A stretch of 64,000 nt of DNA from Microtetraspora glauca (GCA_000721275.1 JOFO01000024.1:32020-96019), one strand, 5' to 3'; numbered from the stretch's first letter, positions 25,858 to 36,677 are shown. The notes: generated by a model not told the origin, from the sequence alone. Made by a program: numbers and translations.

Positions 25858-27498
25858 TTACTTCTGCTTGACCTCGACGCCGGTCAGGATCGGGTCGCCG
25901 TCCTGGCCGTACGCCACGCCGGAGACGCGCTCCGAGTAGCCCGCGTTGACCTTGTAGTACCAGAGCGGGATGGACGGCATGTAGTTCACCAGGTCCTTCT
26001 CGATCGCCTGGTACTCCTTGACGGACTCCTCAAGGGTCTTGGCGGAGTCGGCCTTGGCGATCTTGGCGTCCAGCTCCTTGTTGGAGAAGTCGCCCTGGTT
26101 GCCGGCGGCACCCGTGCGGAACAGGTCCGAGATGAAGTTGGCGTTCACCGGGTAGTCGAGCACCCAGCCGGAACGGTACAGGGACTTGACCTGCTTGTTC
26201 TTGCGCGCCTGCAGGTCGGCCTGGAAGTCCGGCTTGCCGTCGCCGACGCAGTCGACGTCGACGGACTGCTTGATGGAGTTGCAGACCGCGTCCACCCACT
26301 CCTTGTGGCCGCTGTCCGCGTTGAACTGGATGGAGATCTTGTTGCCGGGGACGCCGCCGCCGGCCTTGATGAGCTCCTTGGCCTTGGCCGGGTCGAACTT
26401 GGTGATCTCGACCGCGTTCGGCTGGTAGCCGAGCACACCCTGGGCGACCCAGCCGGTGGCGGGCTCGCGGGTGCCGTTGAGCACCGTCTTGGTGATCGTG
26501 GCGCGGTCGATGGCCATCGACAGACCCTGGATGACCTTCGGGTCGACCGGCTTCGGCTTCTTCCACTGGTCGGCGTAGAAGGCGACGGCGACGGTCTGGA
26601 TCGCGGAGTACGGCTGGTCCACGGCGCGGTCGCCGAGGTCCTGGCGGTAGACCGGGAGGTCCTTCGGGCCGATGGTGCGCAGGACGTCGACGTTGCCGGA
26701 CTTCAGGTCCTCGTAGGCGGCCTCGACGGTGGTGTAGTTCTTGAAGACCACACCGCCGTTCTTCGCCTTGTTCGGACCGGTGTAGTCGTCGAAGCGGACG
26801 ATCTCGATCTGCTTCTTGCGGTCCCAGCTCTTGAACTTGTAGGGACCGTTGCCGACCGGCTTGAGGCCGGCGGCCTGCGGGTCCTTGAAGAAGGACTCGG
26901 GGAGCGGGGCGAAGGAGATGTACGCGAGCTTGTGCGCGAAGTACGGGACCGGCTTCGCGAGCTCGATGGTGAAGGTGGTCTCGTCGACGACCTTCAGACC
27001 GTCGAGGGTCTTGGAGGTGGGCTTGGCGCCCTCCTTCTCGGGGTGGACCTTCTCGAAGCCCTTGATGTCGGCGTACCAGGAGGCGAGGCCCTGGGCGTTC
27101 TCGACGTTGGCGTTCCAGTTCCACGCGTCCACGAAGGACTTGGCGGTGACCGGGGTGCCGTCGTGGAACTTCCAGCCCTTCTTGAGCTTGACGGTCCAGA
27201 GCTTCGAGTCGCTGGTGGTGACCGACTCGGCGTTGATCATCTCGAGCGAGCCGTCGGCCTTGTAGTCGACCAGGGTCGAGAACAGGCCGGACATCACGAT
27301 GGAGCCGTTGGACTCCATGGTGTCACCGGTGTGCAGGAGCTTCTCCGGCTCACCGACCTCGATCGAGTAGATGCCGTTCGGGTCGACCTTGCCCTTGGCG
27401 TCGCCGCCACCGTCGCTCTTGCCCCCGCCACAGGCGGTCGCAGCCAGGGCGACGATGATCGCGCCCGTTACCCACTTGGCGCTCTTGGCACCGCGCAT
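25858..27498 (-). CDS. Oligopeptide-binding lipoprotein (SBP family 5), operon B
   Basis: A 546-aa binding lipoprotein. The signal peptide MRGAKSAKWVTGAIIVALAATAC is nearly the same as that of operon A, with the lipobox Cys at 23, followed by a GGGKSDGGG linker. Family motifs: WKFHDGTPVTAKSFVDAWNW, KPVGNGPYKFKSWDRKKQIEIV, IQGLSMAIDRATITKTV and IPLWYYKVNAGYSERVSGV. The ATG at 27498 follows GAGGAGG about 8 nt upstream; an ATG five codons earlier overlaps that site. First gene of operon B and next to typA. In S. coelicolor the typA-side importer of two tandem ones is, as I recall, bldK, so this could be the BldKB equivalent; gene order there may differ. Confidence 0.93.
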   Translation of the reverse strand: MRGAKSAKWVTGAIIVALAATACGGGKSDGGGDAKGKVDPNGIYSIEVGEPEKLLHTGDTMESNGSIVMSGLFSTLVDYKADGSLEMINAESVTTSDSKLWTVKLKKGWKFHDGTPVTAKSFVDAWNWNANVENAQGLASWYADIKGFEKVHPEKEGAKPTSKTLDGLKVVDETTFTIELAKPVPYFAHKLAYISFAPLPESFFKDPQAAGLKPVGNGPYKFKSWDRKKQIEIVRFDDYTGPNKAKNGGVVFKNYTTVEAAYEDLKSGNVDVLRTIGPKDLPVYRQDLGDRAVDQPYSAIQTVAVAFYADQWKKPKPVDPKVIQGLSMAIDRATITKTVLNGTREPATGWVAQGVLGYQPNAVEITKFDPAKAKELIKAGGGVPGNKISIQFNADSGHKEWVDAVCNSIKQSVDVDCVGDGKPDFQADLQARKNKQVKSLYRSGWVLDYPVNANFISDLFRTGAAGNQGDFSNKELDAKIAKADSAKTLEESVKEYQAIEKDLVNYMPSIPLWYYKVNAGYSERVSGVAYGQDGDPILTGVEVKQK

Positions 27499-27845
27499 GG
27501 GTTTCCTCCTCATGAGTCCACTTGTCACTACAAGAAGGGCACTTCGAGACCTGCCGACACCCCTGACGGCGTTGATCCCCCGGTACCCCGAGTGTGCTCG
27601 TGAGTCGGCACTCCCCACAGTGCGTGACCCATTGACCCGAGCTCAATGGAGCCAACTATTAAGTACGTCCGGGCTGTAAACCACACTTAAGTGGTCTCGT
27701 TTTGACAACATCACCTTGGCCGTGAAGACCGAAATCCGGACAAACTGAGCACAGACAGACACCCCCGAAACGGACCGTTAACACACGTACCGGAGAGCGA
27801 TGACCGGATTCCGGACACTCGTCGGGGCCAATGCGTTTGACGAAA
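27499..27845. promoter_or_regulatory. AT-rich upstream region of operon B with palindrome
   Basis: About 350 bp between operon B and the typA terminator, distinctly less GC-rich than the rest of the window, with no plausible gene. It contains the perfect 10-bp palindrome CACTTAAGTG (27684-27693) and, on the minus strand just upstream of it, TTGTCA, which could be a -35. A long regulatory region with one or more promoters for the peptide importer is the likely reading. Confidence 0.5.
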
Positions 27846-27886
27846 AGGGCCTGGCCACTCGCACATGATGCGAGTGGCCAGGCCCT
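27846..27886 (-). terminator. Rho-independent terminator of typA
   Basis: A perfect 18-bp stem (27846-27863 with 27869-27886) and 5-nt loop, followed on the minus strand by TTTTCG. A textbook intrinsic terminator 44 bp after the typA stop. Confidence 0.92.
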
Positions 27887-27929
27887 CGGTGTGAGATGCG
27901 GCTCAGCCGTTCTCAGGGTGTCCGACCGG

Positions 27930-29831
<1,902 letters not shown>

Positions 29832-30048
29832 GGGTGGCTTGCGCTTCTCTCGGATCGTGGGAATCGGCGTCAGTTCCTCTTACGCCCGCCGGGCGGACGC
29901 GCCACGGCTATGTCCTATGGTACGGGGCTGCCGTGCAAGGGGCTTCCCCGGAGGGATCCGAGAGGGTCTACTGGGACGTTTCGGGGTGCTGCCGGTCACA
30001 GGGTGTGGGGAAAGTCATGCCGCCCGGGTCAAGGGGCCGACGCGATCC

Positions 30049-30073
30049 TGCCCGCCGGGGCCGCCGGCGGGCA
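30049..30073 (-). terminator. Terminator of the LpqW-like lipoprotein gene
   Basis: A 10-bp inverted repeat (TGCCCGCCGG at 30049-30058 with 30064-30073) 39 bp after the stop codon, in the gap before typA. There is no T-run. Confidence 0.55.
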
Positions 30074-30111
30074 AGGAACTTGAGCTGCTTCTGAGGTTGT
30101 GGCCTGCGGTT

Positions 30112-32484
30112 TCAGCGGCGGGACGGGCTACCCTTGGTCGTTTCGCTCTTCTTGAAACCGATGTCCTGGTACCGGGGGGCGGCGAAGCCCCAGGCACCCG
30201 CGTTGACCACGTCGTTCCTGGCCGCGACCAGCTGGGGGCGCTGGTAGAGCGGGATGGACCCGGCGGCGGCCCAGATCCGGGCGTCGGCCTGGCGGATCAG
30301 CTCGCCCGCCTCCTCCTCGTCGAGGGTGCCGGCCGCCTGGTCGAAGAGCTGGTCGATCCGGTCCGTGCCGACCCGCGAGTAGTTCTGCTCGACCAGCAGG
30401 GAGCCGTCCGAGGCGGGCTCGGGCTTGGCGAAGATCGGCCGGGCGTCGGTCGCCGGGTAGGCGGACGCCGGCCATGAGTAGAGGGCCAGGTCGTAGTCGC
30501 CGGCGGCGATGTGGTCCTTGAAGAAGCTCTCGTCGGAGACCTTGGTGACCTCGGTGCGGATCCCGACCGCGTCGAGCATCCGGACGATCCGGTCGCCGAC
30601 CGCCCGCAGCGTCTCCGAGCCGGGCCCGGACGGCAGGACGAAGCGGAGGCTGAGGGCCTTGCCGTCCTTGCCGAGGGCCTGGGAGGCGGCGGGGACGGCG
30701 GCCGGGGCGGCGCTGCCGCGGGGGGCGTAGGCGCCGGCGACGCCCTGGTCGGGCTTGCCGTTGCCGGGCTGGACGGCGGCGCGGGCGCCGGTGTCGAGGG
30801 CCTCGGCGCGGGCGAGGAGGGCGGCGCTCTCCCGGGCGGCGGCGGGGGCCGGGGCGAGGACGCGGGTCTGCTCGGGGCCGCCGGGGCCGATCCGGGGGGC
30901 GAGCTCGCCGGGCTTGTCGTCGCCGACGATGTAGAGGCCGTCGTCGGAGGCGGTGTCGGCGGCCCGGTCGCCGCTCTCGGCCTTCTTCTTGGCGTCGGCC
31001 TCGCGCTCGTCCGTCTTCTTCCCGGCCTTCTTCTCCGCCTCGGAGCCGGCCTCGGTGCCGGCCGGCTTCTTCCGCGCGCCGCCGGGGACCCAGCCGGCGT
31101 CGGCGAGGAGCGCGCGGGCCTCCTGGGTGTCCTGGTCACCGAGGGCGTCGCTGCTGTCCGCGTAGGCGGCCTGGCCGGCCAGGGCGAGGTGGCTGCCGGG
31201 CGGCTCGGCGGGGAGGCCGAGCGGCTTGAGCACGGATTCGGCCAGTTCCCGGCGGTCGATGGCGCGGGCGACCGCGCGGCGGACCCGTTCGTCGGCGAGC
31301 GGCCCGGACTCGCCGTTGAGGGAGAGCTGGGTGTAGGCGGGCTCCAGGGACTTGCGCACGACGTAGCGGGCGAGGGTGTCCTGGGCCCGGGCGTAGCGGG
31401 CGGCGGCGGCCTGGTTGGCGGCGCGGGCGGCGATGACCTGCTCGGCCAGCTCCTCGTCGGCGCCGTGGGCGAGCGCCCAGGAGCCGAGCGCCTTGCCGGG
31501 GGTGATCCCGGAGCCGGGGCCGTGCAGCCGGGCCGCCTCGGCGCCGCTGCGGCCGGCGCCGGCGTCCTTGACGGCGAGGGCGATCCGCTCGGCGGTGGCC
31601 CGGTCGATCTCGGCGAGGTCGAGCTTCCCGGCGGCGAGGGCCTCCTCGCGGTCGGCGCGCGGCACGGCCCGCAGCACGAGGCTGTCGAGCTTGGCGGGCT
31701 GTCCCCACCAGCGGGGGTTGCGGACGAGGGTGACGTCGCCGGAGGCGCGGTCCGTCTTGCTCAGCAGGAACGGTCCGGCGGTGGCCTTGAGGGTGGTGCG
31801 GGCCCCGTCGTTGAAGGCGTTCGGGGAGCCCATCACCTGCTTGGGGTAGAGGGGCGTGAAGAGGGAGCGCCAGTCGGCGTAGGGCTTGGCGAAGGTGACC
31901 CGCACCTCCAGGTCGTTCTTGCCCTTCTCGATCTTCTCGATGCGTTCGTACCCGGCGTTCCTGGCCGTCCAGTAGGCGGTGTCGCGGCCGCTGAGGGCGC
32001 GCCACTGGGCGACGAAGTCGGCGGCGCCGATCTCGCGCCCGTCGCTCCAGACGGCCTGCTGGTTGAGCTTGTAGAGGACGACCTGGCGGGGCTCGGTCTC
32101 GACGACCTCGGCGCTCTCCAGGTAGTCGGGGTTGAGCCGGGGCCGGCCGCGCTCGTCCAGGGTGTGCAGGGCCGGCAGGACGGCGCCCGCGACGCGGCCG
32201 GTGGTGGCGTCGGCGTCGGCCTGGAAGGCGTTGAAGGTGGCCGGCGGGGCGTCGACCGCCCAGCGCAGGGTGCCGCCGTCGTCGACCAGGGCGCGCGCGG
32301 TGGGCGCGTTGTCCTGGGCGGCGGCCGGGGCGGCGCCGGCGTCGTCGTCGGAGCTGCATCCGGCGAGGACGGTGACGGCGAGGACCGCGCTGGTGAGGGT
32401 GGCCACGGAGCGGAGGGTCCGGGAGCGGGGGCTCCGGGAGGGACCGGCCCATGTCCTCCCCTGGGGGACGCCGACCAGGGACAT
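30112..32484 (-). CDS. LpqW-like substrate-binding lipoprotein (SBP family 5) with charged insert
   Basis: A 790-aa lipoprotein of the OppA fold. The signal peptide ends VTVLAGC (lipobox). Core motifs: WRALSGRDTAYWTARNAGYERI, DERVRRAVARAIDRRELAESVL and IPLYQRPQLVAARNDVVN near the end. Between about residues 465 and 600 sits a low-complexity, Lys/Glu then Ala/Pro-rich insert (EAEKKAGKKTDEREADAKKK and beyond) that splits the second lobe. There are no permease or ATPase genes beside it. A family 5 binding lipoprotein next to typA and near mshB matches mycobacterial lpqW, a regulator of phosphatidylinositol mannoside/lipoarabinomannan synthesis; a similar non-transport role is inferred. ATG 32484 has GAAGGGG upstream; an ATG at 32511 does not. 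Confidence 0.82.
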   Translation of the reverse strand: MSLVGVPQGRTWAGPSRSPRSRTLRSVATLTSAVLAVTVLAGCSSDDDAGAAPAAAQDNAPTARALVDDGGTLRWAVDAPPATFNAFQADADATTGRVAGAVLPALHTLDERGRPRLNPDYLESAEVVETEPRQVVLYKLNQQAVWSDGREIGAADFVAQWRALSGRDTAYWTARNAGYERIEKIEKGKNDLEVRVTFAKPYADWRSLFTPLYPKQVMGSPNAFNDGARTTLKATAGPFLLSKTDRASGDVTLVRNPRWWGQPAKLDSLVLRAVPRADREEALAAGKLDLAEIDRATAERIALAVKDAGAGRSGAEAARLHGPGSGITPGKALGSWALAHGADEELAEQVIAARAANQAAAARYARAQDTLARYVVRKSLEPAYTQLSLNGESGPLADERVRRAVARAIDRRELAESVLKPLGLPAEPPGSHLALAGQAAYADSSDALGDQDTQEARALLADAGWVPGGARKKPAGTEAGSEAEKKAGKKTDEREADAKKKAESGDRAADTASDDGLYIVGDDKPGELAPRIGPGGPEQTRVLAPAPAAARESAALLARAEALDTGARAAVQPGNGKPDQGVAGAYAPRGSAAPAAVPAASQALGKDGKALSLRFVLPSGPGSETLRAVGDRIVRMLDAVGIRTEVTKVSDESFFKDHIAAGDYDLALYSWPASAYPATDARPIFAKPEPASDGSLLVEQNYSRVGTDRIDQLFDQAAGTLDEEEAGELIRQADARIWAAAGSIPLYQRPQLVAARNDVVNAGAWGFAAPRYQDIGFKKSETTKGSPSRR

Positions 32485-32668
32485 GACTTTTACCCCTTCG
32501 TCCGTTTTCATGCCATTTGGAGATGATCAGACTTCTCTTACTCATCCCACTGAACGGCACCCGGCGGACCCGGCCCCCACGACACGGCGGCGCCCCCGGC
32601 AAACCCACTCGTGCGGCCCAACCGCCCCCGCCGCCCCAGCGGCCACGCGCGCGGGGCGGGGCGGCCGG

Positions 32669-33697
32669 TCAGCCCGCGCGGGACCAGCCGGCGCGGTACG
32701 CGGCCCAGTCGCCGGGCTCCTCCGCGAAGTCCACGTACAGGGCGACGCCGAAGCGCTCGCGGCCGGGGTCGGTGCGGCCGAGGCCGAGCCGCACGCCGCG
32801 GACGCCGGCGGCGACGGTCTCCGCGTGCTCGTGGTGGCCGAGGTCGTCCTCGTGGAAGAAGGGCAGCCCCATGAGCAGGTCCGTCGTCTCCGGCGTCACC
32901 TCCAGGGCGAGCGCCGTCTGCTGGGCGACGTACCCGCCGTACAGGCTCTCCAGCGGCATCCAGGTGTCGTACGACATCACGGCGATCTGGTCCACCCGCC
33001 GGGCGACCTCGCCGAAGAACTCCTGGGACCACCACTTGCCGTTGTCGCCGGCGAGGAGCAGGGCGTGGTGGGCGCCCGGCAGCGGGTCGATCTGGTGGGC
33101 GGCGACCGAGAGCACCGCCTTCCGCTCCCGGGTCATGCTCCGCAGGCCGTCGAGGAGCGTCAGGTAGTCGGCGTCGCCGGACTGGAGCGGCTCCAGGTCG
33201 AAGTGGACGCCGTCGAAACCCGCGTCGAGGACCTGCCCGGCGGAGGCCGTCACGGCGGCGCGCGAGGCGGCGTCGGAGAGCCGGAGACCGGTCGGGCCGT
33301 CGTTGGCGAGCACGTCCCCGAGCCACGCCTGGACGCGCACCCCGGGCAGGGCCCGGTGCAGGGCGTCGGTCAGCCACCGCGCGCGGGGGTGCCGCTCCGC
33401 GGGCAGCGTCCCGTCGTGTTCGAGCGGTCCGGCGTGCACGTACAGGTCCTTGATCCCGGTGCCCTTCAGCCGCTCGGCGAGCTCCCGCACGTCGGCGTCC
33501 TTCTTGCGGCCGTCCACCCACGCGTGCCCGATCCAGTACGCGTCCCGGCCGCGCGTCCGGGCGTCGTCGCGGAGGTCGCCCGCGTAGCTGACCCGCAGGG
33601 CCAGCGCGGCGAAGAGCGGCGGCACCACGAGCAGCAGCACCAGCCCCAGCGCCCACCAGCGCCCCTTGCGCCACACCCGCTTCAGTCGTCCGTCCAT
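32669..33697 (-). CDS. Membrane-anchored GH18-like (TIM-barrel) protein
   Basis: A 342-aa protein with an uncleaved-looking N-terminal anchor (RKGRWWALGLVLLLVVPPLFAAL, about 10-33) and an extracytoplasmic domain. The segment AGFDGVHFDLEP fits the GH18 strand-4 pattern (DGxxxDxE), with the Glu in the catalytic position. QIAVMSYDTWMPLESLYGG and LLMGLPFFHED resemble later GH18 strands. Family 18 members cleave GlcNAc-containing glycans; spore-coat-type members bind or cut peptidoglycan. The missing first Asp of the DxxDxDxE box makes strict chitinase activity doubtful. The start ATG 33697 lies behind GGGGGC. It diverges from the TPM gene over 146 bp. Confidence 0.7.
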   Translation of the reverse strand: MDGRLKRVWRKGRWWALGLVLLLVVPPLFAALALRVSYAGDLRDDARTRGRDAYWIGHAWVDGRKKDADVRELAERLKGTGIKDLYVHAGPLEHDGTLPAERHPRARWLTDALHRALPGVRVQAWLGDVLANDGPTGLRLSDAASRAAVTASAGQVLDAGFDGVHFDLEPLQSGDADYLTLLDGLRSMTRERKAVLSVAAHQIDPLPGAHHALLLAGDNGKWWSQEFFGEVARRVDQIAVMSYDTWMPLESLYGGYVAQQTALALEVTPETTDLLMGLPFFHEDDLGHHEHAETVAAGVRGVRLGLGRTDPGRERFGVALYVDFAEEPGDWAAYRAGWSRAG

Positions 33698-33830
33698 TCG
33701 TGCCCCCAGAGCGTCATGGGCCTCCCCGCCCGCCGGAGACCATGGTGAAGATCGGCACTGACACGGACGTACGAGCACGGCGGTCGGTTTCCGGCGGTCC
33801 CGTCCGGTCGCGAGGCCGCATCTCCGTACA

Positions 33831-33836
33831 TAACCT
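33831..33836 (+). promoter_or_regulatory. Leaderless -10 of the TPM-domain gene
   Basis: TAACCT lies 7 nt before the GTG at 33844, and no Shine-Dalgarno is present in this stretch. Confidence 0.45.
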
Positions 33837-33843
33837 CCCTTCT

Positions 33844-35931
33844 GTGACCCGAACAGCCACCCGAGTCCTGCTCGCGATGCTGGTGGCGGCGTGGTGGGCG
33901 GTCGTGCCCGCCGCGGCCGGCGCCCGCGCCGACGACCCCGTCGTCCTCCCCTCCGACGGGCAGGTCCTCGACCGGGTCGGCGCCCTGCGCGACCGGCGCC
34001 CCGAGGTCGCCGCGGCCCTCGACCGGCTCTACGACGACCGCCGCATCCAGCTCTTCGTGGTCTACGTGCGCGACTTCTCCGGCCGCTCCGGCCAGGACTG
34101 GGCCGACGCCACCGCCGAGCGCAACGGGCTCGGCCGCGACGACGTGCTGCTCGCCGTCGCCACCCACGACCGGCGGTACGGCTACTCCGCCGATCCCTCC
34201 TCCCGTCTCACCCAGGACCAGCTCGACGAGGTGGCCGGCACCGCGATCGAGCCCGCGCTGCGGCGCAACGACTGGGCGGGCGCCGCGATCGGCGCGGCGG
34301 ACGGCTACGCCGCCGTCCTCGCCGGCCGCCCGGTCCCCGTCCCGGCGATCACCCCCGGCCCCGCCGACCCCGGCGGCTCCGCCGGCACCTCCGGCACCGA
34401 CCTGGTCCTCCCGCTCGCGCTCGTCGGCGGCGCCGGGGCGGTCGCGGCGTACGCGTACACCCGCCGGCGCCGGCGGGCCGCGACCCGCACCACGCCCGGC
34501 GGCGGGCAGGGCTGGGGCCGCGACGCGCGGCCCGCGCGGCCGTCCGTCGAGGAGCTGGACGGGCAGGCCCGGCGGACCCTGGTCGCCACCGACGACGCCG
34601 TCCGCACCAGCCAGGAGGAACTGGGCTTCGCCACCGCCCAGTTCGGCGAGGACGCCACCCGCCCCTTCGAGGAGGCGGTGACCTTCGCCCAGGAGCAGCT
34701 GACCGCCTCCTTCCGGCTGCGGCAGCGGCTCGACGACTCCTTCCCCGAGGACGAGGCCACCCGGCGCTCGATGCTGGAGGAGATCCTGCGGCGCTGCGCC
34801 GAGGCCGACGCCCGGCTCGACGCGCAGAGCGAGGACTTCGACCGGCTGCGGGCCCTGGAGCGGACCGCGCCCGAGGCGCTGGCCGCCGTGGAGGCCGCCT
34901 TCCGCGAGCAGACCGGCCGGGTCGCCGCCGCCGAGGCCGCGCTGGCGTCGATGCGCGAGCGGTACGCCGCCTCCGCCGCCTCCCCCGTCGCCGGCGACGT
35001 CGAGCAGGCGAAGGACCGGCTCGTCTTCGCCACCACGCACATCGACCAGGCCCGCCAGGCCGTCGACGGCGGCGAGACCGGCGTCGCGGCCGTGCACGTG
35101 CGCGCCGCCGAGGGGGCGGTCGACCAGGCGGCCCGGCTGGCCGGGGCGGTGGACCGGCGGGCGCGGGACCTGGCCGAGGCGGAGGGCCGGCTGCCGGGCG
35201 TGCTCGCCGAGACCGACGCCGACCTGGCGGAGGCCCGCGGCCTCCTCGAAGGGACGGCGGAGGGCGCCGCGACCGGTGACCTGCGGGGCCGGATCGCCCG
35301 TGCGGAGGCGGTGGCGGCGGAGGTGCGGCGGTTGGTGGAGGCGGGGCGGTACGACCCGCTGGACGCGCTGCGGCGGATCAAGGAGGCGGACACGGCGCTC
35401 GACCAGGCACTGGCCGGCGCACGGGAGCGCGAGTCCGGCGACGCGCGCGCCCGCGCGCTCCTGGAGCAGGCGCTGCTGACGGCCCGTGCGGAACTGGGCG
35501 CCGCCGCGGACTTCGTCCAGACCCACCGGGGCGCGGTGGGCAGCGAGGCCAGGACCCGGCTCGCGGAGGCCCGGCGGCGGCTGGAGCGGGCCGGGGCGCT
35601 GGCGGCGGCCGAGCCGCAGTCGGCGCTGGCGGAGGCGCAGCAGGCGGACGCGCTGGCCCGGCGGGCGCAGGAGCTCGCCGAGCAGGACGTGCGCCGGTAC
35701 GGGAACCCGAACGGGCTGGGCGGTGTATCAGGAGGGGGAGTGAGCGGTGGCGGCGGGCTCGGCGGGGCCGTGCTCGGCGGCATCGTCCTCGGCGGGCTGT
35801 TCGGCGGGGGTTCCGGGAGGGGAGGGGGCGGACGCGGTGGCGGGTTCGGGGGCGGAGGTTTCGGCGGCGGGCCGGGCAGCTTCGGCGGCAGCGGCACGCG
35901 CGGCCGGCGGGGCGGCGGCGGCCGCTTCTGA
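33844..35931 (+). CDS. TPM-domain protein with long coiled coil and Gly-rich tail
   Basis: A 695-aa protein. Order: signal peptide/anchor (VLLAMLVAAWWAVVPAAAGARA); extracytoplasmic TPM domain about 35-165 (VLDRVGALRDRRPEVAAALDRLYDDRRIQLFVVYVRDFSG, LLAVATHDRRYGYSAD); Pro/Gly linker; membrane helix about 187-205; a cytoplasmic, heptad-like Ala/Glu/Arg-rich coiled coil about 225-625; and a terminal stretch of about 70 residues dominated by Gly (GGGRGGGFGGGG). TPM domains occur in photosystem and membrane-stress proteins. The gene is followed 35 bp later by pspA, supporting a joint membrane-stress function. GTG 33844 is chosen for the TAACCT hexamer 7 nt upstream. Confidence 0.82.
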   Translation: MTRTATRVLLAMLVAAWWAVVPAAAGARADDPVVLPSDGQVLDRVGALRDRRPEVAAALDRLYDDRRIQLFVVYVRDFSGRSGQDWADATAERNGLGRDDVLLAVATHDRRYGYSADPSSRLTQDQLDEVAGTAIEPALRRNDWAGAAIGAADGYAAVLAGRPVPVPAITPGPADPGGSAGTSGTDLVLPLALVGGAGAVAAYAYTRRRRRAATRTTPGGGQGWGRDARPARPSVEELDGQARRTLVATDDAVRTSQEELGFATAQFGEDATRPFEEAVTFAQEQLTASFRLRQRLDDSFPEDEATRRSMLEEILRRCAEADARLDAQSEDFDRLRALERTAPEALAAVEAAFREQTGRVAAAEAALASMRERYAASAASPVAGDVEQAKDRLVFATTHIDQARQAVDGGETGVAAVHVRAAEGAVDQAARLAGAVDRRARDLAEAEGRLPGVLAETDADLAEARGLLEGTAEGAATGDLRGRIARAEAVAAEVRRLVEAGRYDPLDALRRIKEADTALDQALAGARERESGDARARALLEQALLTARAELGAAADFVQTHRGAVGSEARTRLAEARRRLERAGALAAAEPQSALAEAQQADALARRAQELAEQDVRRYGNPNGLGGVSGGGVSGGGGLGGAVLGGIVLGGLFGGGSGRGGGGRGGGFGGGGFGGGPGSFGGSGTRGRRGGGGRF

Positions 35932-35966
35932 GTTCCACGTCCACGACACCCTGCAAGGAGCAGCGC

Positions 35967-36677
35967 ATGAGCAAGCAGACCATCCTCGGCCGCGTCACCC
36001 AGCTGGCGAAGGCGAACATCAACGCCCTGCTCGACCAGGCCGAGGACCCGCAGAAGATGCTGGACCAGCTGATCCGCGACTACTCCAGCAACATCTCCGA
36101 GGCGGAGGAGGCGGTCGCGGCGACGATCGGCAATCTGCGGCTGATGGAGCAGGACCACGCGGAGGACGTGGCGGCAGCGGCCGAGTGGGGCGGGAAGGCG
36201 CTGGCGGCCAGCCGGAAGGCGGACGAGCTGCGGGCCGGCGGGCGGACGGAGGAGGCCGACCGCTTCGACGGGCTGGCGAAGGTCGCGCTGGGCCGCCAGC
36301 TCCAGTCGGAGAAGGAGGCGCGGACGGCCGAGCCGACGATCGCCGCGCAGACCGAGGTGGTGTCGCGGCTGACGTCGGGGCTGGACCGGATGAAGGCCAA
36401 GCTGGTCGAGCTCCAGGCCAAGCGGGACGAGCTGGTCGCCCGCTCCCGGTCGGCGCAGGCGCAGAACACGATGATGGACGCGGTGAAGAGCGTCGACGTG
36501 CTGGACCCGACGAGCGAGCTGAGCCGCTTCGAGGAGAAGGTGCGCCGGGAGGAGGCGCGGGCGCTGGGCAAGCAGGAGCTGGCCGCCTCCTCGCTGGACG
36601 CCCAGTTCGAGCAGCTGGACGCGATGGGCGACGAGGCGGAGATCGCGGCCCGGCTGGCCGCGCTCAAGGCCGCCTGA
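35967..36677 (+). CDS. pspA: PspA/IM30 (ESCRT-III-like) membrane-stress protein
   Basis: A 236-aa protein, almost entirely helical, with the PspA layout: short N-terminal amphipathic helix (KQTILGRVTQLAKANINALLDQAEDPQKMLDQLIRD), then the long hairpin (EEAVAATIGNLRLMEQDHAEDV through EAEIAARLAALKAA). PspA polymerises on damaged membranes and limits proton leakage. The ATG at 35967 follows AAGGAG with 7-nt spacing. It lies 35 bp after the TPM-domain gene, most likely in one operon. The gene symbol is by family; several paralogues can occur in Streptomyces. Confidence 0.93.
   Translation: MSKQTILGRVTQLAKANINALLDQAEDPQKMLDQLIRDYSSNISEAEEAVAATIGNLRLMEQDHAEDVAAAAEWGGKALAASRKADELRAGGRTEEADRFDGLAKVALGRQLQSEKEARTAEPTIAAQTEVVSRLTSGLDRMKAKLVELQAKRDELVARSRSAQAQNTMMDAVKSVDVLDPTSELSRFEEKVRREEARALGKQELAASSLDAQFEQLDAMGDEAEIAARLAALKAA

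Noticed and set aside
15705..27498. Mobile element as the cause of the importer duplication
   Set aside because: No transposase, terminal repeats or integrase occurs at or between the operons. Divergence between copies indicates an old duplication.
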